This document shows positions 9,786 through 17,401 of a DNA stretch of 64,000 nt, in pieces. The notes under the pieces were generated by a model that worked only from the letters and a program-made list of their open reading frames with translations, ran no database searches and was not told where the DNA came from. The stretch comes from Actinomadura sp. DC4. Lineage in GTDB: Bacteria; Actinomycetota; Actinomycetes; Streptosporangiales; Streptosporangiaceae. The stretch is taken from NCBI RefSeq assembly GCF_030406325.1, contig NZ_JAUEQY010000044.1, forward strand, positions 1-64,000, read 5' to 3'. The translations under genes and the position numbers were made by a program. Each line of letters begins with the position of its first letter. Position 1 is the first letter of the stretch.

Positions 9786-11221
9786 ACGCTCTTCTCCTTG
9801 GTGAAGCTCTCGATCGCCGTCTGCCCGAGGTCGCTGCCGTGGCCGCTGAAGCGGAAGCCGCTGTACGGCGATGCCGGGTTGAGCACGCCCCAGCTGTTGA
9901 CCCAGACGTTTCCCGCGTCAAGGACCTGCGCGAATCTGAGCGCCCGGCCGACGTCGCGGGTGAAGACGCCGGCCGCGAGGCCGTAGACCGTGTCGTTGGC
10001 CAGCGCGATGGCCTCGTCCTCTCCCTCGAAGGGGAACACCGACAGGACCGGGCCGAAGATCTCCTCCTGCGCGATCCGCATCCCGGCGGTGACGTCGGCG
10101 AACACGGCCGGCCGGTAGAAGAAGCCGGGCTGGTCGGCGGCCGGCGCGTCGGCGCGGCCGGCCACGAGGTTCGCGCCCTCGGCCACGCCGGACGTCACGT
10201 AGGAGTGCACCGACGAACGCGCGTCCGCGTCGATGAGCGGGCCGATCTCGGTGGCCTTGTCCTCGGGATCGCCGACGCGCGCGGCGTTGACCTTCTCGAC
10301 GACCAGGCCGACCACCTCGTCGTAGATGGGCCGTTCGACGAGCAGCCTGCTCGGCGCCGTACACGTCTCGCCCTGGTTGCTGTACATCGCCTGGAAGACG
10401 AGCGCGGCGATCGCCTTGGGCGAGGAGTCGGCGAAGGCGACCAGGGCCGACTTCCCACCGAGCTCCAGCGACGCGGTGATCAGCCGGTCGGCGGTCGAGC
10501 GGCCGATCCGCCGCCCGACCTCCGTGGAACCGGTGAAGGTCAGCTTCCCGATCCCGGGGTGCTCGACCAGCGCGTTGCCGGCCACCGAACCCTTGCCGGG
10601 CAGCACGTTGACCAGCCCGGGCGGCAGCCCCGCCTCGATGGCGAGCTCGCCGAGAGCGACCGGGACCAGGGGCGCCAGCTGCGCGGGCTTGAGGACGATC
10701 GCGTTGCCCATCGCGAGGGCGGGCGCGATCTTCCAGATCGCCTGCACGGCGGGGAAGTTCCACGGCGTGATCGCGCCTACGACGCCGATCGGTTCCCGGA
10801 GGGTGTAGTTGAGGAACCGTCCGGGCGCGGGCGTCGTCCGCCCTTCGATCTTGGTGACGATCCCCGCGAAGTACTCCAGCGTCTCGATCATCACCGGGAG
10901 GTCGATGCCGCGCGACTCGCGGATCGGCTTGCCCATGTCCCGGGTCTGCAGCAACGCGAGCGCGTCGGCGTGCCGCTCGATCAGCCCGGCGTACCGGATG
11001 AGATGACGGGCCCGTTCGGAGGGCCGCATCCGCTGCCACCTGCGGGCGGCGTCGTGCCCCGCCCGGACGGCGCGATCGACGTCGTCGGCGGACGCCTCCG
11101 CGACCGATGCCAGTACGGCGCCGTCGGCGGGGTTGGTCGTGTCGAACCGCGCGCCGGTCGAGGCCTCGGAGACGAGGTCCCCGCCGATGACGAGCGGAAC
11201 CGTGTCAGTGAACGCGTGCAT
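9767..11221 (-). CDS. Aldehyde dehydrogenase (NAD(P)+)
   Basis: ALDH-superfamily enzyme of 484 aa with normal length. The catalytic Cys287 lies in 'NQGETCTAP', the general base Glu253 in 'SLELGGKSA', and the oxyanion Asn155 in 'ITPWNFP'; '[11 protein letters not shown]' marks the cofactor site. The ATG at 11221 follows 13 bases after the LLM oxidoreductase stop; the longer open frame upstream is a shadow of that gene. It should oxidise an aldehyde produced in the F420-linked pathway. Resemblance is to betaine/phenylacetaldehyde-type dehydrogenases, but the substrate is not fixed. Confidence 0.9.
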   Translation of the reverse strand: MHAFTDTVPLVIGGDLVSEASTGARFDTTNPADGAVLASVAEASADDVDRAVRAGHDAARRWQRMRPSERARHLIRYAGLIERHADALALLQTRDMGKPIRESRGIDLPVMIETLEYFAGIVTKIEGRTTPAPGRFLNYTLREPIGVVGAITPWNFPAVQAIWKIAPALAMGNAIVLKPAQLAPLVPVALGELAIEAGLPPGLVNVLPGKGSVAGNALVEHPGIGKLTFTGSTEVGRRIGRSTADRLITASLELGGKSALVAFADSSPKAIAALVFQAMYSNQGETCTAPSRLLVERPIYDEVVGLVVEKVNAARVGDPEDKATEIGPLIDADARSSVHSYVTSGVAEGANLVAGRADAPAADQPGFFYRPAVFADVTAGMRIAQEEIFGPVLSVFPFEGEDEAIALANDTVYGLAAGVFTRDVGRALRFAQVLDAGNVWVNSWGVLNPASPYSGFRFSGHGSDLGQTAIESFTKEKSVWVRID

Positions 11222-11234
11222 GGCCGTCACTCCC

Positions 11235-12122
11235 TCAGGACAGCCGGTGGGCGGTGGGCAGGACGGCCTCGGCGAGCTCCTGGAGTTCGTCCATCGCCTG
11301 CTGGAGGGTCTCGTGCTCGAACGAGGTGTCACAGATGAAGTGCGTGACGCCCTGGTCGCCGTACGCCTCGATCGTCTCGGCGGTGTACGGCGCCGTGCGC
11401 AGCGGGCGCGCGGTCAGGGTGATCTCGCTCATGTCGCGGCCGGCCTCCGCGACGTAGTCCCGCAGGGTGCTGAGGTATCCGGCGTACTTATCCGGCCCGA
11501 CGGCGAGCGGGTGCCAGCCGTTCCCGATCGAGGCGATCCGCCGCAGCGAGGCGTCGCTGTAGCCGGCGAACCAGATCGGGATCGAGCCCCGGGTCGGCTT
11601 CGGGAACATCTTGAAGTCGTGCAGGTCGTAGAACTCGCCGCTGAAGTCGACCTCGTCCTCCGTCCACATGTGGCGCATCGCCTGCACCATCTCGGTGGTC
11701 CGGCGGCCGCGGTCCTTGAAGGGCGCCCCGAGGAGCTCGAACTGCTCCTTCATCCAGCCGACACCGATGGCCACGGTGAGCCGTCCCCGCGAGAGGACGT
11801 CGATGCTGACCAGGGTCTTGGAGGTCTGCACCAGCGGGCGCCACGGCAGGATCAGGCAGGAGGTGCCGAGCTCGACGCGCTCGGTCGCGGCAGCGGCCCA
11901 GGTCAGGGCGGTCAGGCAGTCCAGGTACGGCGTCTCGGGCGCCCAGAGGAACTTCCCGTCCGAGGTGTACGGGTACGGGGTCTCGACCTTCGTCGGCAGG
12001 GCGACGTGATCCGTCATCCAGAGCGAGTCGAATCCGACCTTCTCCGCGAACTGCGCTATCTCGGTGATCGCCTCGGGGCCTGCCCACGGTCCCGCACCCG
12101 GAATTCTGATCCCGACCTTCAT
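11235..12122 (-). CDS. LLM-class F420-dependent oxidoreductase
   Basis: Luciferase-like monooxygenase-fold protein of 295 aa, of the short F420-dependent subgroup. It starts 'MKVGIRIPGAGPWAGP' and carries 'GFDSLWMTDHVALPTKVET', then 'RGRLTVAIGVGWMKEQFELLG', a highly characteristic cofactor-binding block. The start is ATG 12122 with AGAAGGGA upstream. Second gene of the operon after the CoA-transferase. It is clearly related to the protein at 19803-20693 (both share the 'SLW..DHV' and 'GR..A(I/L)G.GW..E.F..LG' blocks). It probably transfers hydride from F420H2 to, or accepts it from, the pathway substrate. Confidence 0.9.
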   Translation of the reverse strand: MKVGIRIPGAGPWAGPEAITEIAQFAEKVGFDSLWMTDHVALPTKVETPYPYTSDGKFLWAPETPYLDCLTALTWAAAATERVELGTSCLILPWRPLVQTSKTLVSIDVLSRGRLTVAIGVGWMKEQFELLGAPFKDRGRRTTEMVQAMRHMWTEDEVDFSGEFYDLHDFKMFPKPTRGSIPIWFAGYSDASLRRIASIGNGWHPLAVGPDKYAGYLSTLRDYVAEAGRDMSEITLTARPLRTAPYTAETIEAYGDQGVTHFICDTSFEHETLQQAMDELQELAEAVLPTAHRLS

Positions 12123-12169
12123 CAATGTCGTCCCTTCTCATGTCCTGCGTGTGTCATGTGCCGCGTGTG

Positions 12170-13354
12170 TCACCGGACGGCGGCGGCGGCCCTCAACCGG
12201 GCGATGTCTTCCTTGCTGTAGCCGAGGCCGGTGAGGACCTCGGACGTGTGTTCACCCACGGACGACGGCGGCCGGCGGATGCTTCCCGGGGTCCGATCGA
12301 GCGTGATCGGGATTCCGGGGACGCGGAGATCGCCGAGTTCGTCATGGGCGACGTCCATCACGAGGTCCATCGCGCGGATCTGCGGATGCTCGACCGCCTC
12401 GTCGTAGGAGAGGACGGGAGCGCAGATGATGTCGTGGCTCGTCAGCAGCGAGATGATCTCGTCACGGTCGTGCGCGGCGAACCACGGCGCCAGGGCGGCG
12501 TCGATCCCGGCGGCGTTCTCGAGCCGGTGCGCGGCGGTGTCGAAGAGGGGGTCGTCCAGCAGCTCCGGGCGGCCCATCGCCCTGACCAGCTTGGCGAAGT
12601 GCCGGTCGTTGAACGCCACGACGTGCACCGAGCCGCCGTCCCTCGTCGGGTAGGCGTTGTACGGCGCGTAGAAGTTGCTGCCGTTCCCGGGCCGTTCCTG
12701 GACGTAACCGGCGAGCAGGAACTGCCCGAGCCACGGGGTCTGCAGGTGGAACAGCGCGCCGACCAGGGACACCGAACCGGCCTGGCCCCGCTCCGTCTTC
12801 TGGCGCGCCAGGATCGCGACCAGAGCGGCGATGGCGACCAGGTACCCGGCGGAACTGTCGGCGATCGGCGGCCCGGCCTTGATGGCCTCGCCCCCTCGCC
12901 AGCCGGTGGCGGCCATGAAGCCGGTCATCGCCTGCGCGACCGGGTCCATCGCGGGCCGGCCCGCGAGCGGCCCGGTATCGCCGTACCCGCTGACGTTGAG
13001 GGCGATGAGGTGCGGATGACGCGCGGTCAGCTCGTCGGAGGTCAGGCCGAAGCGCTCGCGGACCGCCGGCAGCATGTTCTCGATCAGGACGTCGGCGCCG
13101 GCGCAGAGCTCGTGAAAGATCCGGAGCCCGTCCTCGGTGCGCAGGTCGAGGGCGATGGCCGTCTTGTTCCGGTTCACTCCGGAGTAGACGCCGCTCATCC
13201 CGTCCCGCCCCGGGCCGAACGTGCGGGACTCGTCGCCGGCGATCGGCTCGACCTTGATCACCTCGGCGCCGAAGTCGCCCAGGATCGACGCACCCAACGG
13301 TCCGGCGACCATCGTCGCCGCGTCTATGACCCGGATGCCTTCCAGAGCCGCCAT
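12170..13354 (-). CDS. CaiB/BaiF family (class III) CoA-transferase
   Basis: Class III CoA-transferase of 394 aa. N-terminal 'GIRVIDAATMVAGPLGASILGDFGAEVIKVEP' is the family hallmark, and the catalytic Asp is expected in 'RPAMDPVAQAMTGF' (about residue 145). It moves CoA between carboxylic acids. The start is the ATG at 13354, preceded by GGAGG four bases away. The GTG at 13369 would lie upstream of the predicted transcription start. It is the first gene of the eight-gene operon read down to 5797 and lies directly behind the operator at 13364. The donor and acceptor acids are unknown. Confidence 0.9.
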   Translation of the reverse strand: MAALEGIRVIDAATMVAGPLGASILGDFGAEVIKVEPIAGDESRTFGPGRDGMSGVYSGVNRNKTAIALDLRTEDGLRIFHELCAGADVLIENMLPAVRERFGLTSDELTARHPHLIALNVSGYGDTGPLAGRPAMDPVAQAMTGFMAATGWRGGEAIKAGPPIADSSAGYLVAIAALVAILARQKTERGQAGSVSLVGALFHLQTPWLGQFLLAGYVQERPGNGSNFYAPYNAYPTRDGGSVHVVAFNDRHFAKLVRAMGRPELLDDPLFDTAAHRLENAAGIDAALAPWFAAHDRDEIISLLTSHDIICAPVLSYDEAVEHPQIRAMDLVMDVAHDELGDLRVPGIPITLDRTPGSIRRPPSSVGEHTSEVLTGLGYSKEDIARLRAAAAVR

Positions 13355-13363
13355 GTCGCCTCC

Positions 13364-13400
13364 GTTCACTATTATGAACCAGGATCGAGATTTCGAACAA
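13364..13400 (-). promoter_or_regulatory. Promoter with palindromic operator, copy 2
   Basis: On the minus strand: -35 TTGTTC (13395-13400), 18-bp spacer, -10 CATAAT (13371-13376). The perfect inverted repeat GTTCA-N6-TGAAC (13364-13379) covers the -10 and the expected transcription start. GGAGG and the start codon of the CoA-transferase follow within about 25 bases. The arrangement matches position by position the promoter at 5720-5756, so the two operons almost certainly respond to one regulator. Confidence 0.7.
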
Positions 13401-13471
13401 CTTACGTCTCTGGTGGGCGCACGTCAAGCACTCCGGTGGTCAGTGGTGACGACCGCCGGAGTGCTGGGAGA

Positions 13472-13654
13472 TCACTTAACGTGCCGCCGTGGTGGCCGGC
13501 GGCTAGGGTCCCGTGGTCTTCGCGGGCGCCATTGGAGGGAAACCGGGCGGTCGGGGTACGGCTCGGGCATTTCGCGGCCGAGAAGACGGTAGAACTCGAT
13601 TGACCGCCGAACATCACGAACGTCGAGTCCGATCATGCCGAGCTGGATTCTCAC
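13472..13654 (-). pseudogene. VOC-family gene remnant
   Basis: Only the first strand-helix unit of a glyoxalase-like protein is left. It reads 'VRIQLGMIGLDVRDVRRSIE' and then 'FYRLLGREMPEP' from a GTG at 13654. After about 35 residues the reading turns into Arg/Pro-rich frameshifted sequence and stops. A whole VOC protein needs about 120 residues. The rest is missing, because the next 100 bases are the promoter region of the CoA-transferase operon. This is a truncated relic with no expected function. Confidence 0.6.
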
Positions 13655-13873
13655 GGATGGCCCCTGCTCGGCGCGTTGCGCGACCGGCCGACGCGCACCC
13701 AGGCGGCGCTGGCCGCGGCCATCAACGCCGACAAGACGCGGCTCATCCCGGTCCTCGACGACCTGCAACGACGTGGGCTCATCGAGCGGGAACCCGATCC
13801 GGCGGACCGGGCCGGGTTCCTGACCGCGCTGGACCTGCTCGACGACCTACCCGAGACCAGACGACGACGGTGA
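13640..13873 (+). pseudogene. MarR-family regulator remnant
   Basis: The frame reads a typical MarR winged-helix core, 'TQAALAAAINADKTRLIPVL' then 'DDLQRRGLIEREPDPADR', without the N-terminal helices or a good start codon. It breaks off after the wing into a short unrelated tail. It starts head-to-head with the VOC remnant, so the two may be the decayed ends of a former regulator/enzyme pair. The 3' end overlaps the LysR gene. No product is expected. Confidence 0.5.
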
Positions 13874-14755
13874 GGGCCACTCGCCGACGAAACGGTGCAC
13901 GGTCGGGAGGTCGTCGGCGCGCCGCCACACCGCTACCAGCGGCACCGGCTCGATCCGGTCGGCCAGCGGCCGGTAGGAGATCTGGGACGAGCGGATCACC
14001 ATGGCGGACTCGGGCACGATGGCCAGGCCGGCGCCGGCGGACACGAGTCCGACGATGGTCTGCATCATCCAGATGTCGCTCTGCACGACACGCGTCGTGA
14101 CGCCGTGGTCGGCGAGCAGCCGGGTGATGCGCTCGTACAGCCCCTCACCGCCGTGTCGTGTGGGCAGGATCAGCGGCTGGCCGGCCAGCGCCCGTACCGG
14201 CACGCTCTCGCGCCGGGCGAAAGGGTGGCCGGCCGGTACGGCGAGCACGAGCGCCTCCGTTCCGATGACCCGCCCGGCGAAGGCGTCGTCGTCGGGCCGG
14301 GAGTAGAGCAGCGCGACGTCGATGTGGCCGCCGGCGAGCTGGCGCAGGAGCTCGGGCGGCCGGTCCTCGGTGAGCGCGACCTCGACGTCGGGCAGCCGCT
14401 CCCGGAACCGGTTGAGCACGTCCGGGAGCCGCCCGTTCACCGCGGACGGGATCAGGCCGATGGCCAGGCGGCCCACCTCGCCCGCGGCGGCGCGGCGCGC
14501 GAGGTGGCCGATCAGGTCATAGCGCTCCAGCAGCCGGCGCGCCTCCGGCAGCACGGCCTGGCCCGCGGCGGTGAGGGTGACGCCCCGGTGCGCCCGGTGG
14601 AACAGCTCGGCGCCCAGCTCGTGCTCCAGCTCGCGGATCTGCGTGCTCAGTGGCGGCTGGGCCATGTGCAACGCCTTCGCCGCGGCGGTGAAGGAGCGCG
14701 CGTCGGCGACGGTGACGAAGTAGCGCAGACGTCGCAGGCTCACGCGAGCAAGCAT
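13847..14755 (-). CDS. LysR-family transcriptional regulator
   Basis: LysR-type regulator of 302 aa: N-terminal winged HTH ('SFTAAAKALHMAQPPLSTQIRELE', about residues 22-45) and a periplasmic-binding-protein-like effector domain to the C-terminus. It is divergent from the pcaF-pcaI-pcaJ operon, the classic arrangement for LysR control of aromatic catabolism, so it likely activates those genes with an aromatic or ketoadipate-type inducer. Start ATG 14755 lies inside a T-N11-A palindrome. The in-frame GTG at 14743 (VSLRRLRYF) is an equally good start by family length. Neither has a clear ribosome site. Confidence 0.88.
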   Translation of the reverse strand: MLARVSLRRLRYFVTVADARSFTAAAKALHMAQPPLSTQIRELEHELGAELFHRAHRGVTLTAAGQAVLPEARRLLERYDLIGHLARRAAAGEVGRLAIGLIPSAVNGRLPDVLNRFRERLPDVEVALTEDRPPELLRQLAGGHIDVALLYSRPDDDAFAGRVIGTEALVLAVPAGHPFARRESVPVRALAGQPLILPTRHGGEGLYERITRLLADHGVTTRVVQSDIWMMQTIVGLVSAGAGLAIVPESAMVIRSSQISYRPLADRIEPVPLVAVWRRADDLPTVHRFVGEWPSPSSSGLG

Positions 14756-14770
14756 ACCGAAATCGTATGC
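14752..14770. promoter_or_regulatory. Candidate LysR-type operator (T-N11-A)
   Basis: A perfect inverted repeat GCATAC-N7-GTATGC lies in the gap between the divergent LysR gene and pcaF. It contains the T-N11-A core favoured by LysR-type regulators and is centred about 93 bases before the pcaF start codon. It also covers the first possible lysR start codon, which would allow autoregulation. Confidence 0.5.
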
Positions 14771-14853
14771 CTAGACGTGGAATCAAGTATTGGACGTATG
14801 GCTCCGGCCAGGCGAGACTCCGGATACCACCGTCGATCGGTTCGGAGAATCCT

Positions 14854-16050
14854 GTGTCCGACGCTTTCGTCTACGACTCGGTGCGCACGCCGTTCGGGCG
14901 CTACAACGGCGGCCTGGCCGCCGTGCGCCCCGACGACCTCGCCGCCGGCGCGCTGAAGGCGCTGCTGGAACGCTCTCCGGGGCTGGACACCGCCGCCGTC
15001 GAGGAGGTGATCCTCGGCAACGCGAACGGCGCCGGTGAGGAGAACCGCAACGTCGGCCGGATGGCCGCGCTGCTCGCCGGCCTGCCGGTGTCGGTGCCCG
15101 GGTCGACCGTCAACCGGCTGTGCGGGTCGAGCCTGGACGCGGCGATGGGCGCCTCGCGGATGATCGAGACCGGGGACGCCGAGGTCGTCGTGGCGGGAGG
15201 CGTCGAGTCGATGACCCGCGCTCCGTGGGTGCTGCCCAAGCCCGACCGCGCCTTCCCGGCCGGCCACGCGACCGCGGTGTCGACGACCCTGGGGTGGCGG
15301 CTGGTCAATCCGGCGATGCCGGCCGAGTGGACCGTGTCGCTGGGCGAGGCGAACGAGCAGCTGCGGGAGCGCTTCGGCATCTCGCGGCGGCGCCAGGACG
15401 AGTTCGCGGTGCGTTCGCACCGGCTGGCCCACGCGGCGTGGGAGGCCGGTTTCTACGACGAACTGGTGGTGGGCGTTCCGGGCGTCCCGCTCACCCGCGA
15501 CGAGGGCATCCGTCCCGGCAGCACGGCCGAGACGCTCGCGGGGCTCAAGCCGGCGTTCCGCGAGGACGGCACGATCACCGCCGGAAACGCCTCACCGCTC
15601 AACGACGGCGCCTCCGCCCTGCTGATCGGCTCGGCGGCGGCCGCCGCCACGATCGGACGCGAGCCGCTCGCCCGCGTGGCCGGGCGCGGCGCCTTCGCGC
15701 TGGAGCCGCAGAGTTTCGGGTACGCCCCGGTACAGGCCGCCGAGCGAGCGCTGGCGCGCGCGGGCATCGGCTGGGCTGACATCGAGGCCATCGAGCTCAA
15801 CGAGGCGTTCGCGGTGCAGTCGCTGGCCTGTGTCGACGCCTGGAAGGTCGATCCGGAGATCGTCAACACGCGTGGCGGCGCGATCGCGATCGGCCATCCG
15901 CTGGGCGCGTCCGGCGGCCGTATCCTCGGCACGCTGGCCGAGGTGCTGCGCCGTGACGGGCTGCGCTGGGGAGTGGCGGCGATCTGCATCGGCGTCGGGC
16001 AGGCGCTGGCGGTCGTGCTGGAGAACGTGAGCGGCTCATGGAACCGGTGA
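14854..16050 (+). CDS. pcaF: Beta-ketoadipyl-CoA thiolase
   Basis: Thiolase of 398 aa that would cleave 3-oxoadipyl-CoA to succinyl-CoA and acetyl-CoA, the last step of the beta-ketoadipate pathway. The nucleophilic Cys is in 'STVNRLCGSSLDA' (about residue 90), the His in 'GGAIAIGHPLGASG', and the second Cys in 'CIGVGQALA'. The PcaF-like N-terminus 'AFVYDSVRTPFGRYNGGLA' supports the assignment over a generic acetyl-CoA acetyltransferase. GTG 14854 is chosen because the family begins at that point; about 29 further upstream codons are open but not conserved-looking. It overlaps the next gene by 13 bases. Confidence 0.88.
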   Translation: MSDAFVYDSVRTPFGRYNGGLAAVRPDDLAAGALKALLERSPGLDTAAVEEVILGNANGAGEENRNVGRMAALLAGLPVSVPGSTVNRLCGSSLDAAMGASRMIETGDAEVVVAGGVESMTRAPWVLPKPDRAFPAGHATAVSTTLGWRLVNPAMPAEWTVSLGEANEQLRERFGISRRRQDEFAVRSHRLAHAAWEAGFYDELVVGVPGVPLTRDEGIRPGSTAETLAGLKPAFREDGTITAGNASPLNDGASALLIGSAAAAATIGREPLARVAGRGAFALEPQSFGYAPVQAAERALARAGIGWADIEAIELNEAFAVQSLACVDAWKVDPEIVNTRGGAIAIGHPLGASGGRILGTLAEVLRRDGLRWGVAAICIGVGQALAVVLENVSGSWNR

Positions 16051-16721
16051 CCGCCGACGCCGCGGTCGCCGGCATCGCGGACGGATCGACCGTCCTGATC
16101 GGCGGCTTCGGCGACGCCGGCCAGCCGATCGAGCTGATCGACGCCCTGCGCCGTTCGGGCGCGGGCGAGCTGACCGTCGTGAACAACAACGCGGGCAGCG
16201 GCGACGCCGGACTGGCGGCGCTCCTCGCGACCGGGCGGGTACGCAAGATCATCTGCTCGTTCCCCCGGCAGAGCGACTCGTCGGTCTTCGACGAGCTGTA
16301 CCGGTCGAACAGGATCGAGCTGGAGCTCGTCCCGCAGGGGAACCTCGCCGAGCGGATGCGTGCGGCCGGCGCGGGCATCGGCGCGTTCTTCTCTCCCACC
16401 GGTGTCGGCACACCGCTGGCCGAGGGCAAGGAACAGCGCACGATCGACGGCCGCGACTACGTGCTGGAGTTTCCGATCCACGGCGACGTCGCGCTGATCA
16501 AGGCGCACCGCGCGGACACGATGGGCAACCTCGTCTACCGCAAGACGGCGCGCAACTTCGGCCCGGTGATGGCGACCGCGGCCACGACCACGATCGTGCA
16601 GGTGAGCGAGGTCGTGCCCGCCGGCGGGCTGAATCCGGAGGCGATCGTGACGCCGGGCATCTTCGTCGACCGTCTCGTCGTCCACCCGCCCATCGACACC
16701 TCAGCGGAGGCACTGGCATGA
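16038..16721 (+). CDS. pcaI: 3-oxoadipate CoA-transferase subunit A
   Basis: Family I CoA-transferase alpha subunit, 227 aa. The glycine-rich CoA-binding block 'DGSTVLIGGFGDAGQPIELI' (about residue 15-35) and 'FFSPTGVGTPLAEGKE' are typical. With the next gene it forms the heteromeric enzyme that transfers CoA from succinyl-CoA to 3-oxoadipate. It overlaps the thiolase by 13 bases and its ATGA stop overlaps subunit B, so stoichiometric expression is likely. Generic acetoacetate/succinyl-CoA transferase activity is possible, but the thiolase neighbour favours 3-oxoadipate. Confidence 0.87.
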   Translation: MEPVTADAAVAGIADGSTVLIGGFGDAGQPIELIDALRRSGAGELTVVNNNAGSGDAGLAALLATGRVRKIICSFPRQSDSSVFDELYRSNRIELELVPQGNLAERMRAAGAGIGAFFSPTGVGTPLAEGKEQRTIDGRDYVLEFPIHGDVALIKAHRADTMGNLVYRKTARNFGPVMATAATTTIVQVSEVVPAGGLNPEAIVTPGIFVDRLVVHPPIDTSAEALA

Positions 16722-17401
16722 CGAGCGTCGTCGAGCACACCGACCGCGGCCCGCTGAGATCCGCGGAGATCGCCGCACGCCTGGCCGCCGACATCCCGCG
16801 CGGCTCGTACGTGAACCTCGGCATCGGCCGGCCCACCGCCGTCGCCGACCACCTGCCCGCCGACGCCGGCATCGTGCTGCACACCGAGAACGGCATGCTC
16901 GGCATGGGGCGCGCCGCTCGGCCGGATGAGGTCGACCCGGACCTCATCAACGCCGGCAAGATCCCGGTCACCGAGACGCCCGGGGCCGCGTACTTCCACC
17001 ACGCCGACTCCTTCGCGATGATGCGCGGCGGGCACCTCGACGTGTGCGTCCTCGGCGCGTTCCAGGTGTCGGTCACCGGCGACCTGGCCAACTGGCACAC
17101 CGGCGAGCCCGGCGCGATCCCCGCGGTCGGCGGCGCGATGGACCTCGCGATCGGCGCCAAGGACACCTATGTGATCACGAGCCTGTTCGGCAAGGACGGC
17201 ACGCCCAAACTCGTCCCGTCCTGCACGTACCCGCTCACCGGCCGGCGCTGCGTGAGCCGCGTCTACACCGACTACGCGACGCTCGTGCTCACCGACGGCA
17301 CGCTGCGCGTCCGTGAGACGTACGGCATCTCGCTCGGCGAGCTGGCCGAGCGGGTTCCCTGCCTGGCGCCCCGGGCTCAGTCGGCCCAGTTGAGGGAGTG
17401 A
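16718..17401 (+). CDS. pcaJ: 3-oxoadipate CoA-transferase subunit B
   Basis: Beta subunit (227 aa) of the family I CoA-transferase. The catalytic glutamate lies in 'LHTENGMLGMG' (about residue 52), inside the usual 'ENG' signature, and 'GAFQVSVTGDLANW' follows. It starts at ATG 16718 in an ATGA overlap with subunit A. The 3' end overlaps the convergent IclR gene by 25 bases, so there is no room for a separate terminator between them. Confidence 0.88.
   Translation: MTSVVEHTDRGPLRSAEIAARLAADIPRGSYVNLGIGRPTAVADHLPADAGIVLHTENGMLGMGRAARPDEVDPDLINAGKIPVTETPGAAYFHHADSFAMMRGGHLDVCVLGAFQVSVTGDLANWHTGEPGAIPAVGGAMDLAIGAKDTYVITSLFGKDGTPKLVPSCTYPLTGRRCVSRVYTDYATLVLTDGTLRVRETYGISLGELAERVPCLAPRAQSAQLRE

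Noticed and set aside
8115-9986. 623-codon plus-strand frame
   Set aside because: Antisense to the acyl-CoA synthetase, with no domain content.
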